Positions 7,878-15,256 of a DNA stretch of 19,005 nucleotides are shown here, piece after piece. The notes beneath the pieces are model-generated. The model had not been told where the DNA came from. It made no database searches and was given only the letters and a program-made list of their open reading frames with translations. Source of the DNA: an uncultured Fretibacterium sp. Its GTDB lineage: Bacteria; Synergistota; Synergistia; Synergistales; Aminobacteriaceae. Location: contig CALGHA010000089.1 in assembly GCA_937915835.1 (NCBI GenBank), positions 1 through 19,005 on the forward strand, given 5' to 3'. The first letter of the stretch is position 1. Each line of letters starts with the position of its first letter. A program made the position numbers and the translations under genes.

Positions 7878-8070
7878 AATGACGTTACTCCTTTAAGAAA
7901 TATTTTTATAATTATAAACTTAGAATGAATTTTCGTACCTTTTATTACTGAGCAAAATTATTGTTGTGAAGCGGGCGAAAATTTAATTTGATGTGATAAT
8001 TATGGGACAACGTAGCTTAGACAATAAACGTTGTATGAAAAATTATACGTTGATGAAATTACAAATCCTT
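7878..8070. promoter_or_regulatory. Intergenic region upstream of the XRE-cupin gene, with an inverted repeat
   Basis: The 193 bases hold a minus-strand TATAAT (7916-7911) without a convincing -35 box 16-19 bases away. There is also a perfect 7-bp inverted repeat, ACAACGT (8007-8013) and ACGTTGT (8028-8034), with a third half copy ACGTTG at 8047-8052. The repeat is not followed by a T run on the minus strand, so it is a poor terminator for queA; an operator is possible but unproven. No gene is visible here. Confidence 0.35.
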
Positions 8071-9150
8071 TCACTCAATCAGCATAGCATCACCGAACGA
8101 GAAAAACCGCCAGTTATTTTTTGCGCAAGTCTCGTAAATCTCCAGCAATCGCGACAAAATTAACTCTTCATGTCCGAACGCTCCGGCCAAATTCGAAGCA
8201 AACGAAGCTACGAGCATGATTAATGAACTTTCAGGAAGATGAAAATTTGTGATTAAAGCGTCGACAACGTGAAATTTATAGCCAGGATAAATGAATAATC
8301 CCGTGTCTTTCACTCCGAAGCTGTCAGCAAAACTTTCAAGAGTTCGTGCCGCAGTCGTCCCTGAAGCGATTACCCTTCCGCCGTCAGCTTTACATTCACG
8401 GATTAATCTTGCTGTCGTCTCGTTAAGCTCACAATGTTCCGTGTGAATTTCATGCTCCCTGATGTCCTGAGTTTTTACCGGCCTGAAAGTTCCAAGTCCA
8501 ACGTGAAGAGTTACATAACCGATTTTTACGCCAATCGCTTTAATTTTATCAAGAAGCTCCGGCGTGAAGTGAAGGCTTGCTGTCGGTGCGGCAACTGAAC
8601 CGTCATTGCGGGCAAAAACAGTTTGATATGCCTCGCGCATGTCGTTATCGTTATGAATATATGGAGGCAGGGGAACTTTTCCGGCGTCGTCAAGAAAGTT
8701 CATGAACTCCTCACGCGATGAAAGCTCAAATCTCACAGTCCTAATCCCTTCAGGAAATTCATCAAGAATGCGTAAAGTTTTATCGTTTACGTTTATGATT
8801 GAGCCGGTATGAATTTTCCGAGCAGGTTTAACGAGAGCTTCCCAAGTGAGAAAATCCGGAGTTAAGTTCCTGAGTAAAAATATTTCACAAAGGCCTCCTG
8901 ATTGACGCTTCCCCTTCAATCTCGCTGGAATTACGCGGGTATCATTGAGGATGAGTAAATCATTAGGCCTGAAAAATTCTGTAATATCTCGAAACTTTTT
9001 ATCCGTGAGAACTTCATCACTCTTCACTTTCCAAATAAGCAAACGTGAACTGTCGCGAGGATTGGCCGGAGATTGAGCGATATTCTCAGGAGGCAAATCA
9101 TAATAATACGAGCTTAAATCATATAAATCTTCGTGAGCAATATTTTTCAC
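8071..9150 (-). CDS. queA: S-adenosylmethionine:tRNA ribosyltransferase-isomerase
   Basis: QueA transfers and isomerises the ribosyl group of S-adenosylmethionine onto 7-aminomethyl-7-deazaguanine in the tRNA wobble position, making epoxyqueuosine in the cytoplasm. Family motifs occur in order: PENIAQSPANPRDSSRLL near the N-terminus, LILNDTRVIPARLKG, KVPLPPYI, the block YQTVFARNDGSVAAPTASLH, then TLHVGLGTFRPV, HTEHCEL and the C-terminal ALITNFHLPESSLIML. The length of 359 residues is close to the usual 340-360. The start is GTG at 9150, overlapping the stop of the SpoIID gene by four bases (GTGA), which implies translational coupling since no clear ribosome site is seen. It is the last gene of the yebC-ruvC-spoIID-queA run; tgt, often its neighbour, is not here. 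Confidence 0.97.
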   Translation of the reverse strand: MKNIAHEDLYDLSSYYYDLPPENIAQSPANPRDSSRLLIWKVKSDEVLTDKKFRDITEFFRPNDLLILNDTRVIPARLKGKRQSGGLCEIFLLRNLTPDFLTWEALVKPARKIHTGSIINVNDKTLRILDEFPEGIRTVRFELSSREEFMNFLDDAGKVPLPPYIHNDNDMREAYQTVFARNDGSVAAPTASLHFTPELLDKIKAIGVKIGYVTLHVGLGTFRPVKTQDIREHEIHTEHCELNETTARLIRECKADGGRVIASGTTAARTLESFADSFGVKDTGLFIYPGYKFHVVDALITNFHLPESSLIMLVASFASNLAGAFGHEELILSRLLEIYETCAKNNWRFFSFGDAMLIE

Positions 9151-10529
9151 TTGAACTTTTTAATCGCCGTTCCAGGATAATAATGCAGCAAAATTTTCTC
9201 AGCCGTATATCCCTGTTCAGCCATTGCCATAGCTCCCCATTGAGACATGCCAACGCCATGCCCCCAGCCTCGACCGTAAAAGATAAAGTCATCGCCGGAT
9301 TTTTCGATTGAATAGCCGTATTTGCTCTTAGGTGCAGCAGATTTCGCGAGTTCTGTTGTTACCCGCTTGCTTCGGCCAAGTCCGATTGCGTAATACTCTT
9401 TAAGTTTATTCGGGTTCGAAAGCATATCGAGTAATTCCGTCGTCGAGAAAACTCCTTCAGCCGTCATCTGTGCAAGTCCCTGTTCTTCGTTAAAAGTTAA
9501 GCGCTGAGTTTGAGTTTGCCTCTGTTTGCTGACAAGTCCGCTCGGTGTCGTCGTATTGTCAATCTTGAAGGCTCCTCCTGAAGGTGTAAGCATTGTACTT
9601 TTCAGAGTTCTGGGGTCTACGTTCGTTCGGAACTGGCTGGCCTTAATCGTCTTCGTTCCTTTTGTGCCGATGAAAGTCATCTTGTTAGCGCGGCCGCCTT
9701 GATCCACTTCTGAAACCTGAATTTCCGTGATATTCCCGATGTCAGTGCCTGTGATTTTCTTGATTGCGTTCTGAATTTTCGTCGACGAGATTTTTGCTGT
9801 CCATGAAGCTACGGGGGATTTGTAATTCACAATTTCCGGAACTCCTGTGAGATAAGGCAGTTTCTGCCCCCAAACGTCGCTGATGTCCGCCGTGTGCCCT
9901 CCGCTGTCTGAGTGAAAATACGTGTAAGCTAAATCTTTTCCGTAAGTCAGAATTTCGCCTGAAGTGCTCGAAACAGCTTGATTAGTAGCCGCAGTCTCGA
10001 CACCTTGCCCCTTGTAGACTTGATCCGCGTCAGTATCAACAACGTCGTAGCCTTTGTCTTTTCTGTTCATGCTTTGCTTGAGCACGTAAGTTCTTGCGCA
10101 GATTGCTTGAGCTCGTAACGCTTGAGCCGGCCATGACGCGCCAACTTCAGCCGGAAGAACTCCGTACAAATATTGCTCGACATCAAGAACGTTCAATAAT
10201 CCCGCACGCTGAGTAATCCAGAATGAACCGCGATAAGTCCTGCCGTTGAACTTGAGAAATCCTGAGCCGGAAATTTTTACGGGCATTAAGAAAGAATTTC
10301 CCATAATGTTCACGTAATTTCCTACTGTCGAGATTAACGCTTCAGAGCCAAGATTGATTATCCTTCCTTCAGCGTCAGTCATTGCGAGCATTCCTTCGGT
10401 AATTCCGATTGAGTAACTTCCGGCATTCGAGATACGAACATAAACATCACGAGCATAAGCCGGCCGGGAAAAAATCATAGTGAGAAGGATTAAGGCGAAA
10501 AATTTTTTAGAGCAAAGAATTACAATCAT
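9147..10529 (-). CDS. SpoIID/LytB-domain protein, probable secreted peptidoglycan lytic enzyme
   Basis: The 460-residue protein begins with a signal peptide (residues 1-27, ending AYA). The SpoIID domain runs from about residue 30 to the end. Key features are LYGVLPAEVGASWPAQALRAQA, with the proposed catalytic Glu at about 128; ARTYVL; HSDSGGHT near 206-213; and the C-terminal GRGWGHGVGMSQWGAMA. SpoIID-type proteins cleave the glycan strands of peptidoglycan stripped of stem peptides; despite the name they are common in bacteria that do not sporulate. A Gln/Thr-rich and helical insert (about 325-405) separates the two conserved halves. The ATG at 10529 directly abuts a GAAGGGAG sequence (10537-10530), an unusually short spacing. 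The gene lies between ruvC and queA, overlapping queA by four bases. Confidence 0.9.
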   Translation of the reverse strand: MIVILCSKKFFALILLTMIFSRPAYARDVYVRISNAGSYSIGITEGMLAMTDAEGRIINLGSEALISTVGNYVNIMGNSFLMPVKISGSGFLKFNGRTYRGSFWITQRAGLLNVLDVEQYLYGVLPAEVGASWPAQALRAQAICARTYVLKQSMNRKDKGYDVVDTDADQVYKGQGVETAATNQAVSSTSGEILTYGKDLAYTYFHSDSGGHTADISDVWGQKLPYLTGVPEIVNYKSPVASWTAKISSTKIQNAIKKITGTDIGNITEIQVSEVDQGGRANKMTFIGTKGTKTIKASQFRTNVDPRTLKSTMLTPSGGAFKIDNTTTPSGLVSKQRQTQTQRLTFNEEQGLAQMTAEGVFSTTELLDMLSNPNKLKEYYAIGLGRSKRVTTELAKSAAPKSKYGYSIEKSGDDFIFYGRGWGHGVGMSQWGAMAMAEQGYTAEKILLHYYPGTAIKKFK

Positions 10530-10559
10530 CTCCCTTCAAAAATAAATTATCACTGCAAA

Positions 10560-11066
10560 TCATGAATTTTCTGTGTTACTAGCAACTTTTACAGCTAATC
10601 CCGTAATTGCCGCCGCTAAAGCATCTGCTGTGTCGTCAGGCTTGGGAATTTCGTCAAGCTCAAGAACTTCTTGTACAACTTTCTGAATTCGTTTTTTCTC
10701 GGCTTTACCTGTTCCACATAGAGATAACTTTATCTTGTTAGGCGTGGGCTCAAAAACTTGCAAATTATACTGAGCTGACAAGAGCATTATCACTCCGCGA
10801 GCCTGATAGACATTGCCGGCTGTAGCAGTGTTACGTCCGAAATATAGGCGTTCGACCGAGAGAAAATCAGGATTGCACAAAGTTATCTGCTCCTGAAGTA
10901 AATTGTAAATAGTAAGAAGTCTCTGGGTAAAAGTCATTGCGGGTTTGGTCTCGATACAGCCGTAATTCAACGCCTTAAGAACAGATCCGGACTGCATAAC
11001 AGCACCATAACCGACGCGCGCAAGTCCTGGATCTATTCCCAGACAGATTAAATTACTCGTCCTCAA
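10560..11066 (-). CDS. ruvC: Crossover junction endodeoxyribonuclease RuvC
   Basis: RuvC resolves Holliday junctions in recombinational repair by symmetric cleavage. All four acidic active-site residues are seen in the family spacing: Asp12 in GIDPGLARVGY, Glu72 in SVERLYFGRNTATAG, and Asp145 and Asp148 in PKPDDTADALAAA. The 168-residue length is normal. The start is TTG at 11066, inside the last 14 bases of yebC, with no strong ribosome site, so translation probably depends on reading through yebC. In many bacteria ruvC is followed by ruvA and ruvB; here a spoIID-type gene follows after 30 bases and the branch-migration genes must lie elsewhere if present. Confidence 0.96.
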   Translation of the reverse strand: MRTSNLICLGIDPGLARVGYGAVMQSGSVLKALNYGCIETKPAMTFTQRLLTIYNLLQEQITLCNPDFLSVERLYFGRNTATAGNVYQARGVIMLLSAQYNLQVFEPTPNKIKLSLCGTGKAEKKRIQKVVQEVLELDEIPKPDDTADALAAAITGLAVKVASNTENS

Positions 11067-11808
11067 TCTGTGAAGCTACTTCGTCAGGAATGTCAAAATT
11101 TGAATATACATTCTGCACATCGTCGTGTTCTTCGAGAGCGTCAACGAGCTTTAAAACTTTTCGTGCGGCTTCAGGATCAGCAACTTCAACGGGAGTTTTT
11201 GCGATCATTGAGACTTCAGCGTTATCAACGACGTATTTATTATCTTCGAGGGCTTTCTGTAACGCGTCTAAATCTCCGGGCTCACAATAAAGCGTAAATC
11301 CTTCATCGCTGGCTTCCATATCCGACATTCCGGAGTCAAGGCCGAGCGTCATTAATTCGTCCTCGTCGAGATTTTCGCCTTTAACTTCGATTACACCTTT
11401 GCGGTCAAACATCCAGGCAACGGAACCTTCAGAACCCATTTGTCCGCCGTTTCTTGCGAGCAATGCACGAATTTCGGGGGTTGTGCGATTACGATTATCA
11501 GTCATGACGTTTACGAGAATAGCAATTCCCGCCGGGCCAATGACTTCATAAGTGAGTTCGTCGTAGGAAATATCGCCGAGTTCTCCTGTTCCTCGTTTAA
11601 TCGCGCGAGTAATATTATCGTTCGGAACACTTACGGCCTTTGCACGCTCAATAGCTGTCTTGAGGCGCATATTCATTGCAGGATCTCCACCGCCGTCTTT
11701 AGCCGCGATGATTATTGCACGAACGAGTTTCTGAAAGAGATTTCCGCGTTTTGCGTCCTGAGCTGCTTTACGGTGCTTAATATTCGCCCATTTTGAATGT
11801 CCTGACAA
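11053..11808 (-). CDS. yebC: YebC/PmpR/TACO1-family protein
   Basis: The N-terminus SGHSKWANIKHRKAAQDAKRG is the family hallmark, followed by RAIIIAAKDGGGDP, the block VPNDNITRAIKRGTGE, YEVIGPAGIAI, TDNRNRT and GSVAWMFDRKG. The 251-residue length is typical. Members are described both as transcription regulators and as translation factors that relieve ribosome stalling at polyproline, so the molecular role is not certain from family alone. The start is TTG at 11808 with AGGAGTG ahead of it at good spacing; the alternative starts would delete the conserved N-terminus. It is the first gene of the ruvC-spoIID-queA cluster, overlaps ruvC by 14 bases, and lies only 26 bases downstream of nadE, so it may also be read from the nadE promoter. 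Confidence 0.96.
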   Translation of the reverse strand: MSGHSKWANIKHRKAAQDAKRGNLFQKLVRAIIIAAKDGGGDPAMNMRLKTAIERAKAVSVPNDNITRAIKRGTGELGDISYDELTYEVIGPAGIAILVNVMTDNRNRTTPEIRALLARNGGQMGSEGSVAWMFDRKGVIEVKGENLDEDELMTLGLDSGMSDMEASDEGFTLYCEPGDLDALQKALEDNKYVVDNAEVSMIAKTPVEVADPEAARKVLKLVDALEEHDDVQNVYSNFDIPDEVASQIEDE

Positions 11809-11834
11809 GTTAAATCACTCCTGTAAAAATAAAA

Positions 11835-12548
11835 TTAAAATTTGAAAATTGGAATTGGCTTGCGTTTATGTTCACTTCGTCTGCGCATTACGTCAATGCG
11901 TTCTTTTGCTTTCTCGTCTGAGATTTTCCCGGTCGCTAAATATTCATCAAGAGTTTCATACGTGAAGCCCATATCGCCCTCGTCAGTCTGGCCGTCGTAA
12001 AGTCCTGCGCTCGGAGCTTTGGTGATAATTCGCTCGGGAACGTGTAAAATTTTTGCCATCTCCCGAATTTCACGCTTCAAGAAACTTGCAAGAGGCATTA
12101 AGTCAACTCCGGAATCCCCGTATTTCGTGAAATATCCCGTCTCGTATTCTGACTTGTTGCTTGTTCCGCAGACGAGTAAATTTCTTGACTGAGCAATTGC
12201 ATAAAGCGTAACCATTCGTAAACGTGCCTTCATGTTGGATTTCACGAGTGAGCTTAATTCGAGATTAATTCCCTCGCACAAAAAATCGAACGTGTTCGAT
12301 AAATCCACTCGCGTAAAATTCACGTCAACAGCTTCGGCCAATAATCTAGCGTCCTGTTCGTCCTGATTAATGCTGTGACAGGGCATAATAACTCCGAGTA
12401 CTCCGTTTTTACCGAGACTTTCACGAGCGAGCGCGGCCAGAACGGAAGAGTCAATTCCGCCGGATAAGCCTAAAATTATGCCTGAGGCTCCAGCTTTTGC
12501 AACTTCATCACGCAGCCATTGTTCACACTGAATGATTGTATTTCGCAA
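11835..12548 (-). CDS. nadE: NAD+ synthetase, ammonia-dependent type
   Basis: NadE amidates nicotinic acid adenine dinucleotide to NAD+ using ATP, the last step of NAD synthesis. The PP-loop SGGIDSS is at residues 29-35. Other family signatures are the KARLRMVTLYAIAQ helix, GTSNKSEYETGYFTKYGD, VDLMPLASFLKREIREMA and PSAGLYDGQTDEGDMGFTYETLD near the C-terminus. At 237 residues it contains only the synthetase domain; no CN-hydrolase glutaminase domain is fused, so the nitrogen donor should be free ammonia. The start is TTG at 12548, with AAGGGAAA about ten bases ahead. A probable promoter lies at 12604-12633 on the same strand. Confidence 0.95.
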   Translation of the reverse strand: MRNTIIQCEQWLRDEVAKAGASGIILGLSGGIDSSVLAALARESLGKNGVLGVIMPCHSINQDEQDARLLAEAVDVNFTRVDLSNTFDFLCEGINLELSSLVKSNMKARLRMVTLYAIAQSRNLLVCGTSNKSEYETGYFTKYGDSGVDLMPLASFLKREIREMAKILHVPERIITKAPSAGLYDGQTDEGDMGFTYETLDEYLATGKISDEKAKERIDVMRRRSEHKRKPIPIFKF

Positions 12549-12603
12549 GTTGTAAATTTCCCTTCAAATCAAAATGTAAAAATGAAAAATGAAAATATTC
12601 TGT

Positions 12604-12633
12604 ATTATACACTTATTAACGCAGTCTAGATAA
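12604..12633 (-). promoter_or_regulatory. Probable promoter of nadE
   Basis: Read on the minus strand there is a perfect TATAAT -10 box (12609-12604) and a weak TTATCT -35 box (12633-12628, three of six consensus bases), with an 18-bp spacer. The predicted start point is about 50 bases before the TTG of nadE. The rest of the 150-base gap to metH is AT-rich, and I see no clear terminator behind metH. Confidence 0.45.
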
Positions 12634-12698
12634 AATTCTCATGCATTGTCGCACGGAATTTTCGCAAGTTTCGCCGTCTCCCTAAAAATGACATGAAT

Positions 12699-15095
12699 TT
12701 ATTCAAACAGTCCTGTTAAAATCCTCACGCCTTCCATTGCATCTTTAGCGTAATAATCAGCTCCAGCAAATTTGGCCAATTCCGGAGTCAACACAGCTCC
12801 TCCAGCGATAACTTTCACGTTAGGGCGCGAGGCTTTAAGTTTCGTGATTGTGTCTTTCATGCTTGCTACGGTTGTCGTCATCAACGCGCTTAATCCGACA
12901 ACGTTAACTTTTTCGCGTTCAGCTGTCTCAATAATTTTCTCCGGTGGAACGTCCCGGCCTAAATCGATTACGTCAAAGTTGTAATTCTCAAATATAGTTC
13001 TCACAATATTTTTGCCGATGTCGTGAACATCACCGTAAACTGTCGCGAGAATAACCGGGCCTTTAGCTTTTCCCGTTTCGTTCTTGTCCATTGAGAGCGT
13101 TAATACTTCAAAGGCTGACTTTGCGGCTTCGGCGGATTTTATGAGCTGAGGAAGGAATAATTTGCCAGTTTCATAACTTTTTCCGACTTCATCGAGAGCA
13201 GGAACAATATTTTTCTCGATGATTTCAAGGGGCTTGTGAGACTTCAATAATTCCCGTGTCAAATTGGCCGCGTCATCTTTAAGGCCTCGTGCAATCGCTG
13301 AGTTCAAATTTTCCGGAGCTGTCACGGGGTTTATCGCTTGAGTTTGAGCTTGAACGTTTGAGCTTGCATTAGCAGGGTGCTTTTCACAGAACGAAATATA
13401 GTTTTGCATGTCCTCTTCGTCGCCGGTTAATAAGTTCCAGGCTGATAAAGTTTCTTTCAGGTCAATATCTCCGGGATTAATTATCGCGGCATCAAGTCCA
13501 TTCATAATTGCGGCTATCAACATTGTGCGATTAACGAGCGGACGACGAGGAAGCCCAAATGATACGTTGCTCAAGCCCAAAATTGTGCACACGCCTAAAT
13601 TTTCCTTGACGAGTTTTATAGCCTTCAAAGTTTCGGGAACTAATTTTTGCTGGGCTGAAGCTGTGAGAGTTAAGCAGTCAATTAAAATATTTCTGCGTGG
13701 AATGCCTAATTTCTCGGCCTCGTCAACAATTCGTTTTGCAATCTCGTATCTCTCTTCGGCTGTCTCTGGAATTCCCCTATCATCAAGTGTCAAGCCAAGC
13801 ACACAAGCTCCGTATTTCTTCGCAATGGGTAAAATTTTCTCGAGACTTTCAGCTTTACCATTCACGGAATTAAGAAGGGGTTTCCCGTTGTAAACTCTTG
13901 CGGCACTTTCGAGAGCTTGATAATTCGAGCTGTCAATCTGAACCGGTAAATTCACAATCCCCTGAACAGCCATTAACGAACTCGTCAACACTTCAGCTTC
14001 GTCAATGTCCGGCAATCCTGTATTCAAGTCAAGAACGTCCGCGCCTTGATCCTGTTGTTTCACGGCCTCTTTGAGCAAATAATCAACATCGCCTTCACGT
14101 AAAGCCTTCTGCAATAATTTTTTCCCGGTCGGATTTAATCTTTCACCGATGACGATAAACTTTTTCCCGAATTTTACGAGTTTTGACGCTGAACAAATTA
14201 TAGTCTCATCTTTAATGTTTCGTTTGATGACGTTTTCATCAGGCGAGAAATTCAGCACGGCATTCTTCATTAATGCGATATGTTCAGGAGTTGTCCCACA
14301 GCATCCGCCGAGAATATTCACTCCCATTTTTGCGAACTCGACCGAAATTTTTGCGAACTCTTCGGGCGTAACGTCATAGTGAGAAACTCCATCGCGCATA
14401 ACCGGAAGCCCCGCATTAGGCTGAACCATGACGGGAATATGCGAGCACTCACAAATTCGCTGAACAATCGGCACTAACTGAGCAGGTCCAAGCGAACAAT
14501 TGACACCGAGCGCGGAAATTCCTAAACCTTCAAGCGTCGCCGTCATAGTCTCAACACTCGCCCCGAAAAATGTCCGGCCGGATTCCTCAAAGCTCATTGT
14601 CGCGAAAATAGGCAAGTCAGAATTTTCACGTGCGGCCAATATCGCGGTCCTGAGCTCGTATAAATCCGTGAAAGTCTCAAGCAAAATTACATCGCATAAA
14701 TTTTTGCCGGCATTGACCATTTCAGCGATTGCGTCATAAATTTCACCGAACGAAGCATCACCAGCCGGAGACATTACGCGTCCAGTTGAGCCGATATCAA
14801 GAACTACAAATGCGTCATTTCCAGCGGCTTGACGTGCTAATTTTGCTCCTGCCTCAATAATTTTTTGAACGCTGTGATTTGACTTCGAGAGCTTGAAGCG
14901 ATTTGCCCCGAACGTGTTAGCCGTTATGAAATTTGCTCCGGCTTGTTTATATTCTTCGTGGATTGAGCGGATTAACTCGGGATTGGTCAGGTTGAGAATT
15001 TCAGGAATTTCCCGGAGTTTTAGGCCTCGAGATTGAAGCATTGTTCCCATTGCGCCGTCGAAAAAGTAAAGTTGATTGGGATTGAACGTAAACAT
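12699..15095 (-). CDS. metH: Cobalamin-dependent methionine synthase lacking the reactivation domain
   Basis: The enzyme moves a methyl group from methyltetrahydrofolate through cobalamin to homocysteine, giving methionine. Domains in order: homocysteine-binding barrel (about 1-290) with zinc ligands Cys200 in GVNCSLGP and the paired Cys of GGCCGTTPEH near 265; pterin-binding barrel (about 310-560) beginning IGERLNPTGKK; cobalamin cap helices (about 595-670); and cobalamin-binding domain (about 678-798) with DVHDIGKNIV, whose His is the lower cobalt ligand. The protein stops after this domain at 798 residues, whereas E. coli MetH has about 1,227 including an S-adenosylmethionine reactivation domain. 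Short forms of this kind are known in anaerobes. Reactivation must come from a separate protein not in the window. The ATG at 15095 follows AAAGGGAA. No B12 or SAM riboswitch is evident in the short leader. Confidence 0.93.
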   Translation of the reverse strand: MFTFNPNQLYFFDGAMGTMLQSRGLKLREIPEILNLTNPELIRSIHEEYKQAGANFITANTFGANRFKLSKSNHSVQKIIEAGAKLARQAAGNDAFVVLDIGSTGRVMSPAGDASFGEIYDAIAEMVNAGKNLCDVILLETFTDLYELRTAILAARENSDLPIFATMSFEESGRTFFGASVETMTATLEGLGISALGVNCSLGPAQLVPIVQRICECSHIPVMVQPNAGLPVMRDGVSHYDVTPEEFAKISVEFAKMGVNILGGCCGTTPEHIALMKNAVLNFSPDENVIKRNIKDETIICSASKLVKFGKKFIVIGERLNPTGKKLLQKALREGDVDYLLKEAVKQQDQGADVLDLNTGLPDIDEAEVLTSSLMAVQGIVNLPVQIDSSNYQALESAARVYNGKPLLNSVNGKAESLEKILPIAKKYGACVLGLTLDDRGIPETAEERYEIAKRIVDEAEKLGIPRRNILIDCLTLTASAQQKLVPETLKAIKLVKENLGVCTILGLSNVSFGLPRRPLVNRTMLIAAIMNGLDAAIINPGDIDLKETLSAWNLLTGDEEDMQNYISFCEKHPANASSNVQAQTQAINPVTAPENLNSAIARGLKDDAANLTRELLKSHKPLEIIEKNIVPALDEVGKSYETGKLFLPQLIKSAEAAKSAFEVLTLSMDKNETGKAKGPVILATVYGDVHDIGKNIVRTIFENYNFDVIDLGRDVPPEKIIETAEREKVNVVGLSALMTTTVASMKDTITKLKASRPNVKVIAGGAVLTPELAKFAGADYYAKDAMEGVRILTGLFE

Positions 15096-15132
15096 TTATC
15101 ACATTCCCTTTGTGTAGAAATTTTTTGCGGGA

Positions 15133-15161
15133 ATTATAAATCATGAAGCCAATGATGAGAA
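15133..15161 (-). promoter_or_regulatory. Probable promoter of metH
   Basis: On the minus strand, a perfect -10 box TATAAT (15138-15133) lies 17 bases from TTCTCA (15161-15156), which matches four of six bases of the -35 consensus. The start point would be about 30 bases before the metH ATG. This leaves too little leader for a cobalamin riboswitch. Confidence 0.6.
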
Positions 15162-15191
15162 TTTATTTTTGCTGAGAATATTTTAACCCCC

Positions 15192-15250
15192 TTTAGCTGT
15201 GAAATTTATGATAAGATACTTTCACTAAAATATTAGCATTCAGGAGGAAG
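15192..15250 (+). promoter_or_regulatory. Weak candidate promoter and strong ribosome site of the glycan operon
   Basis: TTTAGC (15192-15197) and GATACT (15215-15220) are separated by 17 bases but match the consensus only at three and four positions. AGGAGGAAG (15242-15250) is a clear ribosome site and fixes the TTG at 15257 as the start of the FAD oxidoreductase gene. Confidence 0.35.
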
Positions 15251-15256
15251 AATTTA

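Noticed and set aside
11070..11796. Several plus-strand open frames opposite yebC
   Set aside because: They are antisense to a fully conserved yebC, lack ribosome sites, and their translations match no protein style; they are shadows.
13408..14739. Plus-strand open frames opposite metH
   Set aside because: They run antisense to conserved MetH domains and have no start signals of their own.
15096..15256. Possible cobalamin or SAM riboswitch upstream of metH
   Set aside because: The leader is short and has no recognisable conserved riboswitch core; the promoter boxes lie close to the ATG.
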